Below the pieces are notes generated by a model. That model was not told the origin of the DNA. It did no database searches and saw only the letters and a list, made by a program, of their open reading frames with translations. A DNA stretch of 64,000 nucleotides from Mesorhizobium jarvisii (GTDB taxonomy: Bacteria; Pseudomonadota; Alphaproteobacteria; Rhizobiales; Rhizobiaceae), in assembly GCF_003601985.1 (NCBI RefSeq), contig NZ_QZXA01000003.1:310001-374000 (forward strand), given 5' to 3'. Made by a program: the position numbers and the translations under genes. Of this stretch, positions 62,108 through 64,000 are shown one piece after another. Position 1 is the first letter of the stretch. Each line of letters starts with the position of its first letter.

Positions 62108-63298
62108 TCAGTGTTTTCTGGAAAGCTGCTTCGTTGCGCTTTCGAGCCCGGCCAGCGTCAGCGGGAACATGCGGCCGCCGAAGATGTCGCGGATCATGGC
62201 GATCGAATGGGTGTAACCCCAGTTCTTTTCGCTCTCGGGATTGAGCCATACCGCATTCGGCCATTGCTGCAGCAGGCGGCCGAGCCAGACGGCGCCTGCC
62301 TCCGGGTTCCAATGCTCGACCGAGCCGCCGGGGTGGGCGATCTCGTAAGGGCTCATCGCGGCGTCGCCGACGACGATCACCTTGTAGTCCGGGCCGTATT
62401 TGTGGAGGAGATCGAAGGTCGGAATCACCTCGGCATGGCGGCGGCGATTGTCCTTCCACACGCCCTCGTAGAGGCAGTTGTGGAAGTAAAAATATTCGAG
62501 CTGGCGGAATTCGGCACGCGCCGCCGAAAACAGCTCTTCGACAGTTTTAATGTGGTCGTCCATCGAGCCGCCGACATCGAAGAACATCAAAAGCTTGACC
62601 GCGTTGCGGCGCTCGGGCCGCGTCTGCACGTCGAGATAGCCATGCTCGGCGGTGGCGTGGATGGTGCCGGGCAGGTCGAATTCCTCCTCGGCGCCCACGC
62701 GCACCCAGCGGCGCAGCCGCTTCAGCGCGATCTTGATGTTGCGGGTGCCGAGCTCGACGGCATCGTCGAAATTGCGGAACTCGCGCTTGTCCCAGACCTT
62801 CACCGCGCGGCGGTTGCGGCTTTCGTGCTGGCCGATGCGCACGCCTTCGGGATTGTAGCCATAGGCGCCGAAGGGCGAGGTGCCGCCGGTGCCTATCCAT
62901 TTCGAGCCGCCCTGATGGCGGCCTTTCTGCTCCTCCAGCCTTTGCTTCAAGGTCTCCATCAGCTTTTCGAAGCCACCGAGCGCCTCGACCAGCTTTTTCT
63001 CCTCCTCGGTCAAATGCTTTTCGGCAAGCCGGCGCAGCCATTCCTCCGGGATGTTGGCAACGTCCACCGCATCCGGTCCGCCCAGCGCTTCAATGCCCTT
63101 GAAGACATGCGCGAATACCTGGTCGAAGCGGTCGATGTGGCGCTCGTCCTTCACCAGAGCGGCGCGGGCCAGGTAATAAAAACCCTCGACGTCATAGTCG
63201 ACCAGCCCGGCTTCCAGTCCTTCCAGCAGTGACAGATATTCCCTGAGCGAGACGGGAACACGTGCGGCCTTCAGTTCGAGGAAGAAGGGGATGAACAT
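62108..63298 (-). CDS. VWA domain protein, CoxE-like
   Basis: This 396-residue protein opens with FIPFFLELKAARVPVSLREY, typical of the CoxE-like VWA group. Its C-terminal VWA domain has the MIDAS region LLMFFDVGGSMDDHI, FHNCLYEGVW and VIVVGDAAMSPYEIAHPGGS. The partner is usually a MoxR AAA ATPase; one lies upstream on this strand (63831 onward). Such pairs act as chaperone-like complexes for metal-cofactor insertion or enzyme maturation. A GNAT gene separates them here. Confidence 0.85.
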   Translation of the reverse strand: MFIPFFLELKAARVPVSLREYLSLLEGLEAGLVDYDVEGFYYLARAALVKDERHIDRFDQVFAHVFKGIEALGGPDAVDVANIPEEWLRRLAEKHLTEEEKKLVEALGGFEKLMETLKQRLEEQKGRHQGGSKWIGTGGTSPFGAYGYNPEGVRIGQHESRNRRAVKVWDKREFRNFDDAVELGTRNIKIALKRLRRWVRVGAEEEFDLPGTIHATAEHGYLDVQTRPERRNAVKLLMFFDVGGSMDDHIKTVEELFSAARAEFRQLEYFYFHNCLYEGVWKDNRRRHAEVIPTFDLLHKYGPDYKVIVVGDAAMSPYEIAHPGGSVEHWNPEAGAVWLGRLLQQWPNAVWLNPESEKNWGYTHSIAMIRDIFGGRMFPLTLAGLESATKQLSRKH

Positions 63299-63305
63299 TG
63301 TCTAT

Positions 63306-63752
63306 CTACAGCAGATCATACTCGATGAAGCCGGTGCGGCGCGCCACGTGGTCGTAGAGCTTGCGCGCCGTGGCATTGGTTTCGTGCGTCATCCAGTAGA
63401 CATTCTTGACGCCGATCTTTGCCGCTTCCTGCTTTACGGCATTGATCAGCGCCGCACCGATGCCCTTGCCGCGCACGTCCGGGTCGGCGAACAAGTCCTG
63501 CAGGTAGCAGTTGTTTTTCTCGGACCAGCCTGAGCGATGGTAGAGATAGTGGGTGAGGCCGACCGCCTTGCCGTCGAGCGTGGCGATAAAACCCTTCGGC
63601 TCGAATTCGCCTTCCGTGAACAGCCGCTTCCAGGTGACGGCATAGACCTCTTCCGGCAGCCTGGTTTCATAGAAGGTAAGGTAGTCGGTCCACAGGCGCT
63701 TCCAGTCGGCGTGGTCGGACTGTGCGAGCGGGCGGACAATAATCTCGGACAT
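63306..63752 (-). CDS. GNAT family N-acetyltransferase
   Basis: This 148-residue protein is a complete GNAT: IIVRPLAQSDHADWKRLWTD, the acetyl-CoA site LFADPDVRGKGIGAALINAV, and MTHETNATARKLYDHVARRT then GFIEYDLL. The C-terminal pattern resembles diamine or small-amine acetyltransferases. It lies 7 bases upstream of the VWA start, so it is co-transcribed. Confidence 0.85.
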   Translation of the reverse strand: MSEIIVRPLAQSDHADWKRLWTDYLTFYETRLPEEVYAVTWKRLFTEGEFEPKGFIATLDGKAVGLTHYLYHRSGWSEKNNCYLQDLFADPDVRGKGIGAALINAVKQEAAKIGVKNVYWMTHETNATARKLYDHVARRTGFIEYDLL

Positions 63753-63830
63753 TTCATCTCCTGCGAAAGGTTGTGGCCGAAGCTGCCGTCCTGTCCGGCC
63801 CGCCGCAACGGTCCACGGTCGGGGAAAGCG

Positions 63831-64000
63831 CTATTGCTGTCTTCTGGCCATGAAGGCCAGGCGCTCGAACAGATGCACGTCCTGTTCGTTCTTCAGCAGT
63901 GCGCCATGCAGTTTGGGCAATGCGTTCTTCGGGTCGGCGCGTAAATCCTCGGGTGCGATGTCGTCTGCGACCAGCAGGCGGATCCAGTCGAGCGCCTCGG
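63831..64000 (-). CDS. MoxR-family AAA ATPase, C-terminal fragment
   Basis: Only the last 56 or so codons lie in the window. They read ALDWIRLLVADDIAPEDLRA, PKNALPKLHGALLKNEQDVH and LFERLAFMARRQQ, which matches the end of MoxR ATPases that pair with CoxE-like VWA proteins. The stop TAG is at 63833-63831. The gene continues beyond 64000, so its start and AAA core are not visible. It is upstream of, and probably in one operon with, the GNAT and VWA genes. Confidence 0.8.
   Translation of the reverse strand, partial: EALDWIRLLVADDIAPEDLRADPKNALPKLHGALLKNEQDVHLFERLAFMARRQQ

Overview
The window looks like a chromosomal core segment of a Mesorhizobium-type alphaproteobacterium (order Hyphomicrobiales/Rhizobiales). 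The reasons are GC-rich coding sequence, the rhizobial order obgE-proB-proA-nadD-rsfS-rlmH-envC-like-ctpA-divergent polysaccharide deacetylase-rppH, an AtpD with a long Ala/Lys/Pro N-terminal extension, GapR, and many copies of short palindromic intergenic repeats of the kind scattered through rhizobial genomes. I saw no insertion sequence, prophage, CRISPR array or replication origin.

Layout. 1-1.8 kb: the end of priA, an Asp/Glu racemase-family gene and a small membrane protein. 2.0-7.4 kb: the F1 ATP synthase operon atpH-A-G-D-C, with an unrelated 81-codon gene wedged between atpD and atpC and overlapping both by one base, closed by a strong terminator. 7.4-11.6 kb: hexuronate catabolism (uxuB, then divergent uxaC-kduD-kdgF-like). 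11.9-16.4 kb: a coniferyl-aldehyde-type dehydrogenase, recQ, a candidate structured small RNA, a PilZ protein and tRNA-Ser(CGA). 16.8-19.2 kb: rplU, rpmA and two acetyltransferases. 19.2-32.8 kb: an endonuclease-like protein, then the obgE to rppH housekeeping block, with an MFS transporter and an MscS channel placed between nadD and rsfS.

32.9-36.6 kb: alanine utilisation (alr and dadA) with two Rnk-family genes between them. 36.7-40.0 kb: a translationally coupled pair of lipoprotein phospholipases (PLA2-like, then PLD-like) and a secreted protein. 40.0-42.6 kb: a LysR regulator divergent from mmsA. 42.6-44.2 kb: an SDR/NTF2 gene pair divergent from an HxlR regulator that carries an in-frame amber stop. 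44.8-48.8 kb: a trans-4-hydroxyproline catabolic operon (DapA-family deaminase, FAD oxidase, 2-epimerase) divergent from its GntR regulator, with visible operators and a good sigma-70 promoter. 49.2-55.6 kb: a branched-chain amino acid ABC transporter (livH-M-G-F, a small membrane protein, livJ). 55.9-59.3 kb: pyruvate carboxylase. 59.6-64.0 kb: gapR, two small unknown genes, and on the minus strand a moxR (partial)-GNAT-VWA-MBL-msrB run.

The observations most worth checking are the gene inside the ATP synthase operon, the same IKGIG-type domain appended to both ribosomal protein L21 and LivG, the amber-disrupted HxlR regulator, the PLA2/PLD lipoprotein pair, the candidate small RNA downstream of recQ, and a palindromic repeat translated as part of the hydroxyproline oxidase N-terminus. 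All product names rest on motif reading by eye; no database search was run.
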